DNA of 64,000 nt from Rhodococcus opacus B4 (GCF_000010805.1 NC_012522.1:4278001-4342000), one strand, 5' to 3'; shown: positions 30,021 through 37,526, counted from the first letter of the stretch. The notes: generated by a model from the letters alone, not told the origin. Numbers and translations are program-made.

Positions 30021-32017
30021 CCGCACTCGACCGACTACGCGACCACTGGCACAGTCAGGGTCTCGTCTGGCAGGACCAGGGCGCCGATACGTCGGCGGCG
30101 CAGGCACCTGGGCACTCGTCCGCTGACCGCTCGGTTACGTTCCGGCAGATCGCCGGACAGGTGCTCATGAACTCACATGCCGACGACAAGGACACCGTTC
30201 TGACCGCGATCGGTCTCACCACCGCGGACCTGTTCGACGACCCGAAGGGTGCCGAGTACCGATACAGCGACGGGCGCACGGTGATTCGGACGCCCGCGAA
30301 AAAGTTTCGGCAGTCGGGGAACACGTCGGGCACCGCGTTGTATCGCGCTGAGAAGCTCGCTGACCATCAGACTGGGTCCCCGGTATACGTCGCAGAGGGC
30401 GAGAAGGATGTGCACGCCCTCGAGTCCCTGGGGGCTGTTGCGGTCTGCTCAGCGATGGGTGCAGGGAAGGCAAAGCGGTTCGACTGGTCGCCGCTCGCGG
30501 GTCACACCGTGGTCATCGTCGCCGACAGGGATGAGCCGGGGGAGAAGCACGCGGCGCAAGTGCTCGAGATTCTCCAGCCGATCGCCGAGGCGGTTGTGGT
30601 GGTAACGGCCACGACTGGCAAGGACGCTGCCGACCACATCGCCGCGGGCCATGGTCTCGACGAGTTTCAAGTAGTTGAGACCGTGACCAGCCAGGTTGTC
30701 GGCGCCGACAACCTGGGATTCCGATCGGTGACCCTGTCCCCGTTTGCCAATGAACGCGACGACGTTCCGGTGTGGGCGTGGACATACGGCGACAAGGGTC
30801 GAGTGCCATTGGGTGCACTCGCGCTGTTCGCGGGCCGCCCTGGTGCCGGGAAGTCCACGGCGGGCCGCTGGTTCGCCGCGAGTGCAAGTACGGGGACTCT
30901 TGCGGGTCACTGGGAGGGGAAGCCGGTCAACGTCGCGTACATCGCAGCAGAGGAGTCGGCGAAGTACGTTGTCAAGCCAGGACTGAGGGCCGCCGGCGCC
31001 GATCTCAATCGGGTGTTCATGCCGAAGGTCGAGATCAACGGCGAAGAAGTCCGGTTCCTGTCATCGCATGACATGGAAGACCTTACCGAGCAGCTGAAGG
31101 CCGCCGAGGTGAAGCTGGTCGTGGTCGATCCGCTGATGTCCACGATTGGATCCAAGACGGACATCAACCGGAACAACGAGGTGCGGTCACTGGTCGAACC
31201 GTGGGCGAAGCTGGCCGAGAAGATCGACGGTGTCGTTCTCGGTATCGCCCACCTGAACAAGTCCGGGAACGGTGACGTGGTCGCCGGCATCAACGGGTCG
31301 TCTGCGTTCGGCGAAGTTGCTCGCTCGGTGTTCGGCTTCGCGAAGGACCCCGAGTCCGATGAGGGCGATCGGATCATGTCGCAGGAGAAGAACTCCATTG
31401 GCGAGGAGGACCTGGCGCTCACCTACCGGATCGAGTCGGCGAGTGTTACGACCGACTCGGGGAAGTCAGCAGACGTCGGTCGGTTCGTCATCATCGGTGA
31501 CTCTGACCGCATTGTCGGGGACGTCCTCCGGTCTCAGCCGAAAGCCCCCTGGGAGTCCGGCGGTCACGACGGGATCGACGAATGGTTGTTGAACCTTCTC
31601 GCCACCGGCCCCATGTTGGCGAAGGACGTCTACGACTCGGCGAACGCCGCCGGATATTCCACTGACAAAGCGAAGCGCGCCAAGTCTCGCATCAACAAGG
31701 ACGCCGAGACCATCGACGCGTTCCGTCCGAAGATTCCCGGCCCGTGGTTCTGGCAGCGACTCGACTGCAAGGGAGCAGAAACGGCAGAAGAGTGCGCGAC
31801 ACCTGAGAGGGCTGCTCCCTTGCTCTCTTCTGCTCCCTTACAGGTCACAGGGGGTAACCAAGGGGACGCCGATCCCCAAGGGAGTAAGGGAGCAAGGGAG
31901 CACGCGTCTACGCAAGACGACGAATTCGCCTTCTGCCCCGCATGTCACAAGCCAATCGGGCGGTCAGGAAAGTGTGTTTCCTGCATCGTCTCCGGACTGA
32001 ACAAGGAGTCAGCATGA
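30017..32017 (+). CDS. Toprim-domain / RepA-type ATPase replication protein
   Basis: A 666-residue protein with a TOPRIM domain (YVAEGEKD at about 125-131; VIVADRDEPG at about 166-175) and a hexameric helicase-like ATPase. Walker A is GRPGAGKST at about 273-281, Walker B is KLVVVDPL. A short zinc knuckle CPACHKPIGRSGKCVSC is near the end. There is no separate zinc-binding primase N-terminus, so primase activity is uncertain; it likely loads or unwinds at the element's origin. It is coupled by ATGA overlaps to both neighbours. Confidence 0.82.
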   Translation: MTALDRLRDHWHSQGLVWQDQGADTSAAQAPGHSSADRSVTFRQIAGQVLMNSHADDKDTVLTAIGLTTADLFDDPKGAEYRYSDGRTVIRTPAKKFRQSGNTSGTALYRAEKLADHQTGSPVYVAEGEKDVHALESLGAVAVCSAMGAGKAKRFDWSPLAGHTVVIVADRDEPGEKHAAQVLEILQPIAEAVVVVTATTGKDAADHIAAGHGLDEFQVVETVTSQVVGADNLGFRSVTLSPFANERDDVPVWAWTYGDKGRVPLGALALFAGRPGAGKSTAGRWFAASASTGTLAGHWEGKPVNVAYIAAEESAKYVVKPGLRAAGADLNRVFMPKVEINGEEVRFLSSHDMEDLTEQLKAAEVKLVVVDPLMSTIGSKTDINRNNEVRSLVEPWAKLAEKIDGVVLGIAHLNKSGNGDVVAGINGSSAFGEVARSVFGFAKDPESDEGDRIMSQEKNSIGEEDLALTYRIESASVTTDSGKSADVGRFVIIGDSDRIVGDVLRSQPKAPWESGGHDGIDEWLLNLLATGPMLAKDVYDSANAAGYSTDKAKRAKSRINKDAETIDAFRPKIPGPWFWQRLDCKGAETAEECATPERAAPLLSSAPLQVTGGNQGDADPQGSKGAREHASTQDDEFAFCPACHKPIGRSGKCVSCIVSGLNKESA

Positions 32018-32226
32018 CCGACAGTCAGGCCCGGGACTTCGACGCCGAGGACTTCCTCGCCTCCCGCCGCGAGTGGCTCGAGGTGAGTGTTGTGGAGGTT
32101 GAGAAGGATTGCTTCGATGTCGTACTCAAGATCGACGGCACCTACTTCGATCGAGAAACGGCCGACCGGGTGGCCGAGTCCTTCGCCCGCGACGTCCGCG
32201 CACTGTTGCCCGAGGTGGACCAGTGA
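32014..32226 (+). CDS. small acidic hypothetical protein
   Basis: 70 residues; ATG overlaps the replication gene stop (ATGA). Contains VVEVEKDCFDVVLKIDGTYFDRETADRVAESFARDV, an alpha/beta sequence without a recognised family. Its own stop overlaps the WhiB-like GTG, so it is translated within the same coupled chain. Confidence 0.5.
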   Translation: MTDSQARDFDAEDFLASRREWLEVSVVEVEKDCFDVVLKIDGTYFDRETADRVAESFARDVRALLPEVDQ

Positions 32227-32477
32227 CCCCGCGGAAGCGCGAGCAACTGGATTGGGTGTCCCTGCTCGAATCCATCCTCGCCGACACTCCGTCACTGCCC
32301 GAGGCCGCGTGCATCGGTCGTCACGACCTGTTCGACGAGGGCCAGGGCGAGAGCAAGGACGAAGCCCGACACCGGCAGGCAGTGGCCGAGAAGCTGTGCG
32401 CCGGCTGCCCCGAGGCGTGGCGATGCCCTGAACGAACTGACCAACCGACAGCAATGACGGAGGCCCAAGCATCATGA
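32223..32477 (+). CDS. short WhiB-like Fe-S protein
   Basis: 84 residues from a GTG overlapping the previous stop. Four Cys at about 30, 59, 62 and 68 (C-x28-C-x2-C-x5-C) match the 4Fe-4S site of WhiB proteins. The G-V-W-G-G turn and basic tail of chromosomal WhiB regulators are missing. Phage WhiB proteins such as that of TM4 act as dominant negatives on host WhiB function, which is plausible here. Confidence 0.62.
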   Translation: MTPRKREQLDWVSLLESILADTPSLPEAACIGRHDLFDEGQGESKDEARHRQAVAEKLCAGCPEAWRCPERTDQPTAMTEAQAS

Positions 32478-32719
32478 CCCCGGAAGAGATCACCACTGCC
32501 AACGACTGCGCACTGCGGTACGTCGGCAAACCGTGGGCTGCCCTAAGCCCTTCTGAGATCGAGCAGTGCCTCGAGCTATCCCAGCTCGATGTCGAGATGA
32601 CGAGCGCCTACGTCGCATGGCTGCAGATCCAGGCCGATCGGTACGACGAGATCGTAGAGGCAGGACTGGCATACCTCGAGGCCTACGCCAACCATCAACT
32701 CCCGGGGGAGACGACGTGA
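32474..32719 (+). CDS. small hypothetical protein
   Basis: 81 residues, coupled to the WhiB-like gene by ATGA and to the next gene by GTGA. Mostly helical and acidic (SPSEIEQCLELSQLDVEMTSAYVAWLQIQADRYDEI). No family recognised. Confidence 0.5.
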   Translation: MTPEEITTANDCALRYVGKPWAALSPSEIEQCLELSQLDVEMTSAYVAWLQIQADRYDEIVEAGLAYLEAYANHQLPGETT

Positions 32720-32901
32720 AAGGCCGGCTAACAGCGGCCGAGCTGGTCACCCCGTGGGTCACCGCAACCAAGAGCAACCGAGTGCGCATCGAGTTCGGTG
32801 CCACCGGAATAGCGCTGATGCTCACTACGCGCGACGCCCTCGTCCTGGCCGATCGGCTAGTCGACGCAACCGAGAAAGGACCCACCCATGGGAACCCGTA
32901 G
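32716..32901 (+). CDS. small hypothetical protein
   Basis: 61 residues from the GTG at 32716 that overlaps the upstream stop. TKSNRVRIEFGATGIALMLTTRDALVLADRLVDA is a short alpha/beta unit. Function unknown. Confidence 0.45.
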   Translation: MKGRLTAAELVTPWVTATKSNRVRIEFGATGIALMLTTRDALVLADRLVDATEKGPTHGNP

Positions 32902-33103
32902 CACCACACCCATCAAGTGCGCCGCCAAGACCTGCGCGAACCTCACACGCTCGGCAACCGGCCACTGTATCCAGCACCAGGACACGCCCCAGGTCACGCG
33001 CACCAGGAACGGAATCTCGATTCTGGGAACCGAACTGGGCGCCGGACAGGCACTCGCACTCGCACACCGAATCGCCGACATACTCGCTGGGAGCACACGA
33101 TGA
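32888..33103 (+). CDS. small Cys/His-containing hypothetical protein
   Basis: 71 residues from ATG 32888, which overlaps the preceding gene by 14 bp. The spacing C-x4-C-x10-C-x2-H in KCAAKTCANLTRSATGHCIQH suggests a small zinc site. Coupled to the next gene by ATGA. Confidence 0.45.
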   Translation: MGTRSTTPIKCAAKTCANLTRSATGHCIQHQDTPQVTRTRNGISILGTELGAGQALALAHRIADILAGSTR

Positions 33104-33318
33104 CCGACAACATCGACTGGGACAAGGTCGAGAAGGCCGAGAAGGAATGGACCGAGCTGCTCGCCAAGCCCGGGCCCGCAACGGTGACCGGACCGGCCGA
33201 GCTGCTCACCGACGCAGACGGTAACCCACTGGGTGTCGCCGAGGGGGAGACAGTGACTCATTACCTCGCCGAGGGTGTCGTCGGTCGCTGGGAAACAGAA
33301 CCGGACGAAAACTCCTGA
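33100..33318 (+). CDS. small acidic hypothetical protein
   Basis: 72 residues, last gene of the coupled chain before a large hairpin. Sequence is acidic with a GRWETEPDENS tail. No family recognised. Confidence 0.45.
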   Translation: MTDNIDWDKVEKAEKEWTELLAKPGPATVTGPAELLTDADGNPLGVAEGETVTHYLAEGVVGRWETEPDENS

Positions 33319-33323
33319 TACCC

Positions 33324-33368
33324 TGGTGGGGTAGCAACAGGGCGCAATGCCTCATTGCTGCCCCACCA
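33324..33368 (+). terminator. 14-bp hairpin between early operon and capsid gene
   Basis: TGGTGGGGTAGCAA (33324-33337) pairs with TTGCTGCCCCACCA (33355-33368), with one G-U pair and a 17-base loop. It follows the last small gene by 5 bp. It separates the early genes from the capsid gene, as a terminator or RNA-processing site. The remaining 111 bp before the capsid show no gene. Confidence 0.6.
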
Positions 33369-33479
33369 CCTGGCCGCAACGGCCCTCTAGGTGAACGTCG
33401 ATACCGCGCACCGCGACCGGCTGAACCTAACCCCACACACTCACGCGCACCTCATGCGCACACCTGACTGGAGCCACTC

Positions 33480-34319
33480 ATGGCAATCAACACCACCCCG
33501 AACAGCCCGCGGGCACTATCGCCTGACGTCACCTACATCGCCGCCGCCGACACCATCCCCGACGCCCTCGTCTACCAGGCCGCGACCGTGGCCGGTGCAA
33601 TCGAAGGTGACGCCCCGAGCATCCGAGTCCCGTTCGTGAAGGACGCCGGCACTGTCGGTTTCGTCGCCGAGGGTGACCTGATCCCGGACAGCGGCCCCGA
33701 CCTGGACGAGATCCTCGTACAGACCGGCAAGGTTGCCGCGTTCGCCAGCATCTCCAACGAGATGCGCAACAACGGCAGCGCCACCTCGAGCCTGCTCTCG
33801 AACGGTCTCGCCATCGCGGTGCAGAAGAAGGCAGACGCCGCGTTCCTGTCCAATGCCGCAGCCAACCCCGGGCCCACCGGCCTGCTGCAGCTCACCGGCA
33901 TCAGTGACGGCGGCATGCTCGACGCCGACCTCGACGTGTTCACCGACGCGATCGCCACCATCGAGACGCAGGGTGGCCGAGCCTCGCAGTTCATCATGCA
34001 CCCTGCCACGTGGGCTGCCATTGCCAAGCTGAAGGTCACGACGGGCAGTGCACAGACCGTAGTGAACCTCTCGAGCCCCGAGGGTGCACCTATCCGCTCC
34101 CTGGGAGGCGTCCCGGTCATCGTGACCCCTCAGGCACCGACCACGGCCATCCTTGGAGTCGACCGCACCACGATCATCGCCGCAGCTAGCCGGCTGGCGC
34201 TGGCCATCTCCGATCAGCCGCTCTTCCAGTCCGACTCCACTGCGATCCGCGTCACCTGGCGCACCGGCTGGAACGTGCTCGACCCGAAGCGCATCGTCAA
34301 GATCACCGTCACCCCGTAG
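33480..34319 (+). CDS. HK97-type phage major capsid protein
   Basis: A 279-residue capsid protein of the short HK97-fold type without a cleaved delta domain. KVAAFASISNEMRNNG is the spine-helix region. FIMHPATWAAIAKLK, then LGGVPVIVTPQAPTTAILGVDRTTIIAA and the final DSTAIRVTWRTGWNVLDPKRIVKITVTP are the A-domain strands seen in actinophage capsids. No protease, scaffold, portal or terminase gene accompanies it. A terminator follows 54 bp after the stop, so it is its own transcription unit. Confidence 0.85.
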   Translation: MAINTTPNSPRALSPDVTYIAAADTIPDALVYQAATVAGAIEGDAPSIRVPFVKDAGTVGFVAEGDLIPDSGPDLDEILVQTGKVAAFASISNEMRNNGSATSSLLSNGLAIAVQKKADAAFLSNAAANPGPTGLLQLTGISDGGMLDADLDVFTDAIATIETQGGRASQFIMHPATWAAIAKLKVTTGSAQTVVNLSSPEGAPIRSLGGVPVIVTPQAPTTAILGVDRTTIIAAASRLALAISDQPLFQSDSTAIRVTWRTGWNVLDPKRIVKITVTP

Positions 34320-34373
34320 ACCAGTGCAGCGGTCGGGTTTCCTGAGGAGGTTACCGACCGCACCGCACCGGGC

Positions 34374-34409
34374 AGTGCCCCCGCCGACCTTGTGAGACGC
34401 GGGGGCACT
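34374..34409 (+). terminator. hairpin terminator after the capsid gene
   Basis: AGTGCCCCCGC (34374-34384) and GCGGGGGCACT (34399-34409) form a perfect 11-bp stem with a 14-base loop. GTTGTGTG follows. Confidence 0.75.
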
Positions 34410-34776
34410 GTTGTGTGCCCTGGCCCTCCCTGTGCACGTGAAGGGGGGTAGGGAGGGACCTCAGACGCCCGAGACGCCTTCGCCGCGGGGGAGGTGGATA
34501 AAGTCCGCGGAGGGTTCAAAGTTTGCGGAGGACCGATGTTGTCAGTCCTCCGCGGTACCTTCCACCTCACCGGCGCCAGGGTCGGAGGGAAGCTGACCTT
34601 GGCGCCGGCGTCTCCGCTCGAGCCGGGTCGTTTGGGCTCATGTCTGCTTGGACGGCGCGGCCGGTCATCTGGTTCCCATGCTCAATAGATAGGCCCAAGT
34701 CTTGCGGGGCGTCACTGTTGTTCGAGGTTGTGGGTAACCGGGAGTATCCTTGAAACTAGCTTGCGCCTCTCCGAGG

Positions 34777-34796
34777 AGTGTGATTTAGATCACACT
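34777..34796. promoter_or_regulatory. CRP-type palindrome TGTGA-N6-TCACA
   Basis: AGTGTGAT-TTAG-ATCACACT is a perfect 20-bp palindrome and contains an exact match to the CRP/FNR-family consensus TGTGA-N6-TCACA. It lies 297 bp before the NYN gene in an AT-richer stretch. It could couple the cargo gene to host cAMP-CRP, or be an unrelated operator. Confidence 0.55.
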
Positions 34797-35024
34797 TTGG
34801 CGACAATGTTTTTCTGCCATCGGATTGGTTGCTGCAGACCCCTTCTTTGCCGCCTACTTGCGTTCTTGAGCGACTTTTTGTCGGACCCGAGGGGTCGAAG
34901 GTAGTACCACCATACTGTCCGGTCTTAGCTCAACTCAGACCCCTTGCGGGGCGTATTGCCAGGTCAGGTCCAAAATCGATGAGTTGACAGGCTATGACGG
35001 CCTGCCTAATTTAGAGGCATAGCT

Positions 35025-35061
35025 CCCCACCGTCCTCCGGGACTGGTGGGGCTTTCTATTT
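35025..35061 (+). terminator. terminator/attenuator immediately upstream of the NYN gene
   Basis: CCCCACC-GTCC (35025-35035), loop TCCG, GGAC-T-GGTGGGG (35040-35051), then CTTTCTATTT. It is a strong intrinsic terminator 12 bp before the coding start. It is placed to end a leader RNA before the NYN coding region unless antiterminated. Confidence 0.7.
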
Positions 35062-35073
35062 CTGGGGGTGCTC

Positions 35074-35694
35074 TTGAGTCAGCGCGTCGCGGTCGTGGTC
35101 GACTACCAGAACATGCATTTGACGGCGCGTGGGAAGTTCACCCCCGAGGGGACTCCGACCCATGAGTCTCTTCTGCATCCACTGCTTCTCGCTCAACAGA
35201 TTCTTAAGGCGCGAGCGAACGCGAAAGGTGCCGACACGCCTCCTGCGGATATTGCGAAGGTGGAGGTGTACCGAGGTCTCCCCTCGAACGAGCACGATTC
35301 CACTTCGTATCGCCGTTCGCAGGCACAGCGCGCGGAATGGACCCGAGACTCGCGCGTGGAGGTTACATACCGGCCCCTGCGGTATCGGTATGTCCACAAC
35401 ATCCTGACTCCGCAAGAGAAGGGAGTCGACGTCCTCGTTGCACTCAACTTCGTTCAGGCCGTCGTGTCGGGCGAGTATGACGTTGTAATACTCGCTGCTC
35501 ACGACACGGACCTTGAGCCTGCCCTCGAGATGGCCCTCGACACCCCGCAGGCGCAAGCGCGGAAAGTGGCGATCGAGACCGCGGGTTGGTACCAGTGCAA
35601 GCGCCTGCAAGCACGCGGACGGCGGCGCATGTGGCACACCTTCTTAGGGGTCAACCATTACGAAGCTTCCCGAGATACGAAGGATTACACCTGA
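35074..35694 (+). CDS. NYN-domain (PIN-like) nuclease, probable cargo gene
   Basis: 206 residues from TTG 35074, placed 6 bases after GGGGG; GTG 35068 is the alternative. The NYN acidic residues are visible: VVVDYQNMH at the N-terminus, KGVDVLVALNFVQ in the middle and VILAAHDTDLEPAL after it. NYN proteins are metal-dependent RNases; several act in phage defence or as toxins. Its position between the noncoding stretch and attR, alone on its transcript, is typical of an accessory cargo gene. Confidence 0.75.
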   Translation: MSQRVAVVVDYQNMHLTARGKFTPEGTPTHESLLHPLLLAQQILKARANAKGADTPPADIAKVEVYRGLPSNEHDSTSYRRSQAQRAEWTRDSRVEVTYRPLRYRYVHNILTPQEKGVDVLVALNFVQAVVSGEYDVVILAAHDTDLEPALEMALDTPQAQARKVAIETAGWYQCKRLQARGRRRMWHTFLGVNHYEASRDTKDYT

Positions 35695-35695
35695 G

Positions 35696-35716
35696 CTGGC
35701 CACACTCTGGACACAC
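35696..35716. repeat. candidate integrase arm-type sites (right)
   Basis: CTGGCCACAC (35696-35705) and CTGGACACAC (35707-35716) repeat at 11-bp spacing and match the left repeats at 26971-26993. They lie about 95 bp inside attR. Confidence 0.4.
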
Positions 35717-35808
35717 TTGGCTGGGAGATCGGCTAATGACCGGTGAATCGCAGTGATGTTCTTCAGCAGGTCAACGCTCTTTCACCGGTCTGACCAGAGG
35801 GCTAGAAA

Positions 35809-35839
35809 GGGTTCAAATCCCTCCGCTTCCGCAGAGTGA
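35809..35839 (+). repeat. attR: 31-bp direct repeat of the tRNA-Ser 3' end
   Basis: Identical to 26865-26895. It is followed by a diverged copy of the tRNA terminator (near 35840-35885), which shows that the pre-integration chromosome already carried sequence similar to the left end of this element. Confidence 0.9.
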
Positions 35840-35899
35840 GAAGGCTCTGATCTGGTGATAGTTGCCAGGTCAGGGCATTTTTCGTTGTCTGTCGACGTC

Positions 35900-36056
35900 G
35901 CGGTCACTCGGCCGATGCCCACACTTCGCCCACGCTCGCCCGCAGATCGGGCCTGATCGAGCGCGCTGCCCACGGCCGCGAGGTCGTCGTCGAACAGGTC
36001 CGCGTAGGTAACGAGCGACTTCGCCGATCGTGATCCGCCCGGGTGCCGGCGCGACA
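35900..36056 (-). pseudogene. integrase C-terminal remnant
   Basis: Reading leftward, the frame gives KSLVTYADLFDDDLAAVG then SALDQARSAGE. This aligns with the intact integrase tail (TLDTYSDLFEDDLDAVGDALDQA), including the catalytic tyrosine. Upstream RHPGGSRSA corresponds to its LGH motif. The rest of the gene is absent and the frame runs on without the original stop into the att region. Confidence 0.75.
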
Positions 36057-36059
36057 GCG

Positions 36060-36353
36060 ATGTGGGTCGATGCGTGGCACGACGCTGCCGGTGAGGTGGA
36101 CGGTCGAGCGATCTCGCTCGGAAGGTACCTCGGTATGACCGCGGACGAGTATCGCTTGTGGGTTGAACAGCCGTCAGCGTCGATCTTCATTGTCGCGGCG
36201 CATCGGCGAAAGACCCCTGTGGGACAGTTGATGACATCACAGGATGATTACGCTATCGCTGCACGGTCCGAAGATCCTGCAGCCGCGAAGCAGGTCATGA
36301 TGTGGCTGATCGAGACCGGGCGCGTCGATCCCGAGCGCGCGTCGCACTCCTAG
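36060..36353 (+). CDS. hypothetical protein of the older element
   Basis: 97 residues from ATG 36060 (GTG 36030 possible). AWHDAAGEVDGRAISLGRYLGMTADEYRLWVEQPSASIF and AAAKQVMMWLIETGR resemble short proteins often seen beside actinobacterial phage integrases. Function unknown; probably a surviving piece of the decayed element. Confidence 0.5.
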   Translation: MWVDAWHDAAGEVDGRAISLGRYLGMTADEYRLWVEQPSASIFIVAAHRRKTPVGQLMTSQDDYAIAARSEDPAAAKQVMMWLIETGRVDPERASHS

Positions 36354-36369
36354 TTGTCGCTGTCGTTCG

Positions 36370-36726
36370 CTACCGCTTTCGTGCCTTCGGCTGTTTCGGC
36401 GGCAGTTCGGCGACCTCGGCGATCGCGCGTTCGATCCACGGGACCGCGAGATCCGGGGTGTCCCGCCAATGGTTGGGCAGGGCCAGGTATTCGCGCATCG
36501 GCTTCTCACCCGGACCGAAACCGCCGACGCCGTCGGTGGATGCCAGTTCGTCCTTCGCCTGCTCGGTGAGGAGCCGGACCCCGACGCTCGGCCCGAGGAG
36601 TCCGGCGAACATGTTCCCGTTCACGAAGGCGCCGAGGTTGCCGAACATCGGCTTCACCTCGACGCCGGGGGTGTCGGGGATCAGCGACCGGAAGAACTGC
36701 TTGTCCTCCTCGGAGGGTTTCGGCAT
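36370..36726 (-). CDS. TfoX N-terminal-domain protein
   Basis: 118 residues from ATG 36726 (GTG 36732 possible). KPMFGNLGAFVNGNMFAGLLGPSVGVRLL and EYLALPNHW match the TfoX/Sxy N-terminal domain. In actinobacteria these are stand-alone proteins of unclear role, unrelated to competence. It lies 8 bp downstream of the VOC gene and is likely co-transcribed. Confidence 0.8.
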   Translation of the reverse strand: MPKPSEEDKQFFRSLIPDTPGVEVKPMFGNLGAFVNGNMFAGLLGPSVGVRLLTEQAKDELASTDGVGGFGPGEKPMREYLALPNHWRDTPDLAVPWIERAIAEVAELPPKQPKARKR

Positions 36727-36734
36727 CTTCACGG

Positions 36735-37526
36735 CTACTGATCCTGACGTTCCTCGGGCGTCATGATGCTGAACGTCGCGCCCTGCGGGTCGGCGACACC
36801 GGCGATGCGACCGACGGTGGGGATGTCCATCGCCTCTTCGACGATGGTGCCGCCGAGTGCCACGACCTTCGCGGCGCTGGCGTCGACGTCGTCGACGGCG
36901 AAGTAGACGCGCCAGTGGTTCGGCGTGCCGGGCGTCATCGGCTGACCGCATCCACCGACCTGATCGTCGCCCACCTCCAGCAGGTGGTACGTGTGGTCCG
37001 GTCCCATGGGCATCATCGACGACGTGATCCCGAAGACGCTGTCGTAGAACGCGAGTGCCTTTTCGACGTCGCCGGTGTTCAGTTCGTTCCAGAGGCACGC
37101 GCCGGTGTCGCCGACAAGTGAGGCGCCGATGTGCTTGTTCGCCTGCCACAGTCCGACGGCCGCCCCGGTGGGGTCGGTGACGAAGGTCATGCGTCCCGCT
37201 TCCCCCACGTCGAACGCCGGCATCAGCACCTGGCCGCCGGCTCCGGGGACCTTCGCGACGGTCGCGTCGACGTCGTCGACCGCGATGTAGGTGTTCCAAT
37301 TCGCGGGCGCACCGGCGGCGGCCGCGTCGGGTTGCAGTGGTGCGATGGCGGCGACGTTCTCGCCGCGCACCGTGGCCATCGAGTAGACGGGCCCCTCGGG
37401 CATCGGCCGGTCGTCGTACTCCCAGCCGAGCAGCTCCGCATAGAACTTCTTGGCCGCGTCCTGATCGCTGGTTTGGAGGTCTACCCAGCTCGGTGTTCCC
37501 TGGGCGTATTCCGACTTCGTGGGCAT
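36735..37526 (-). CDS. two-domain VOC (glyoxalase-fold) protein
   Basis: 263 residues with two tandem VOC modules: [25 protein letters not shown] (about 13-37) and [23 protein letters not shown] (about 145-167), each ending in a [14 protein letters not shown] or [12 protein letters not shown] strand. It resembles the mycobacterial CFP30B-like hydroxylase/glyoxalase group. The substrate is unknown. It is 24 bp downstream of the SRPBCC fusion gene. Confidence 0.85.
   Translation of the reverse strand: MPTKSEYAQGTPSWVDLQTSDQDAAKKFYAELLGWEYDDRPMPEGPVYSMATVRGENVAAIAPLQPDAAAAGAPANWNTYIAVDDVDATVAKVPGAGGQVLMPAFDVGEAGRMTFVTDPTGAAVGLWQANKHIGASLVGDTGACLWNELNTGDVEKALAFYDSVFGITSSMMPMGPDHTYHLLEVGDDQVGGCGQPMTPGTPNHWRVYFAVDDVDASAAKVVALGGTIVEEAMDIPTVGRIAGVADPQGATFSIMTPEERQDQ

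Larger units (their letters stand above)
34410..35067 (+). other. structured non-coding stretch before the NYN gene
   Basis: No convincing gene is present; short frames lack ribosome sites. The segment has many local inverted repeats, a G-rich run near 34441-34458 and the motif CTTGCGGGGCGT twice (near 34699 and 34945). CAGACCCCTT also occurs twice, and there is a CRP-like palindrome. The stretch ends in a strong terminator just before the NYN gene. It may hold an attenuated leader or small RNA, or a packaging or replication site of the element. Confidence 0.5.
26888..35839. mobile_element. tRNA-Ser integrative element with lone capsid gene (phage-satellite-like)
   Basis: About 9 kb between the 31-bp att repeats. 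It contains a tyrosine integrase, XRE repressor, excisionase-like protein, Toprim/ATPase replication protein, WhiB-like protein, about ten small coupled genes, one HK97-type capsid protein and a NYN nuclease. There is no terminase, portal, protease or tail gene. There is also no FtsK/TraB translocase or relaxase. This fits a phage satellite that remodels or borrows a helper capsid, or a severely reduced prophage; the first is preferred because integration and replication genes look intact. Confidence 0.75.
35840..36353. mobile_element. remnant of an older element in the same tRNA
   Basis: After attR come a diverged tRNA-terminator copy, a decayed integrase 3' end in the same orientation as the intact integrase, and one rightward gene. 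Together they look like the left end of an earlier related element whose remainder has been lost. Confidence 0.6.

Noticed and set aside
34494..34753. Short rightward frames in the gap before the NYN gene
   Set aside because: No ribosome sites, poor codon use and overlap of several equal frames; treated as noncoding.
34410..35073. Retron or type III toxin-antitoxin RNA
   Set aside because: No reverse transcriptase is near, and the short repeats are not the regular tandem array of type III antitoxins. The NYN protein is not a ToxN-like fold.
26888..35839. Actinobacterial integrative conjugative element (pSAM2 type)
   Set aside because: No FtsK/TraB-like translocase, relaxase or Kil/Kor genes, and a phage capsid gene is present.
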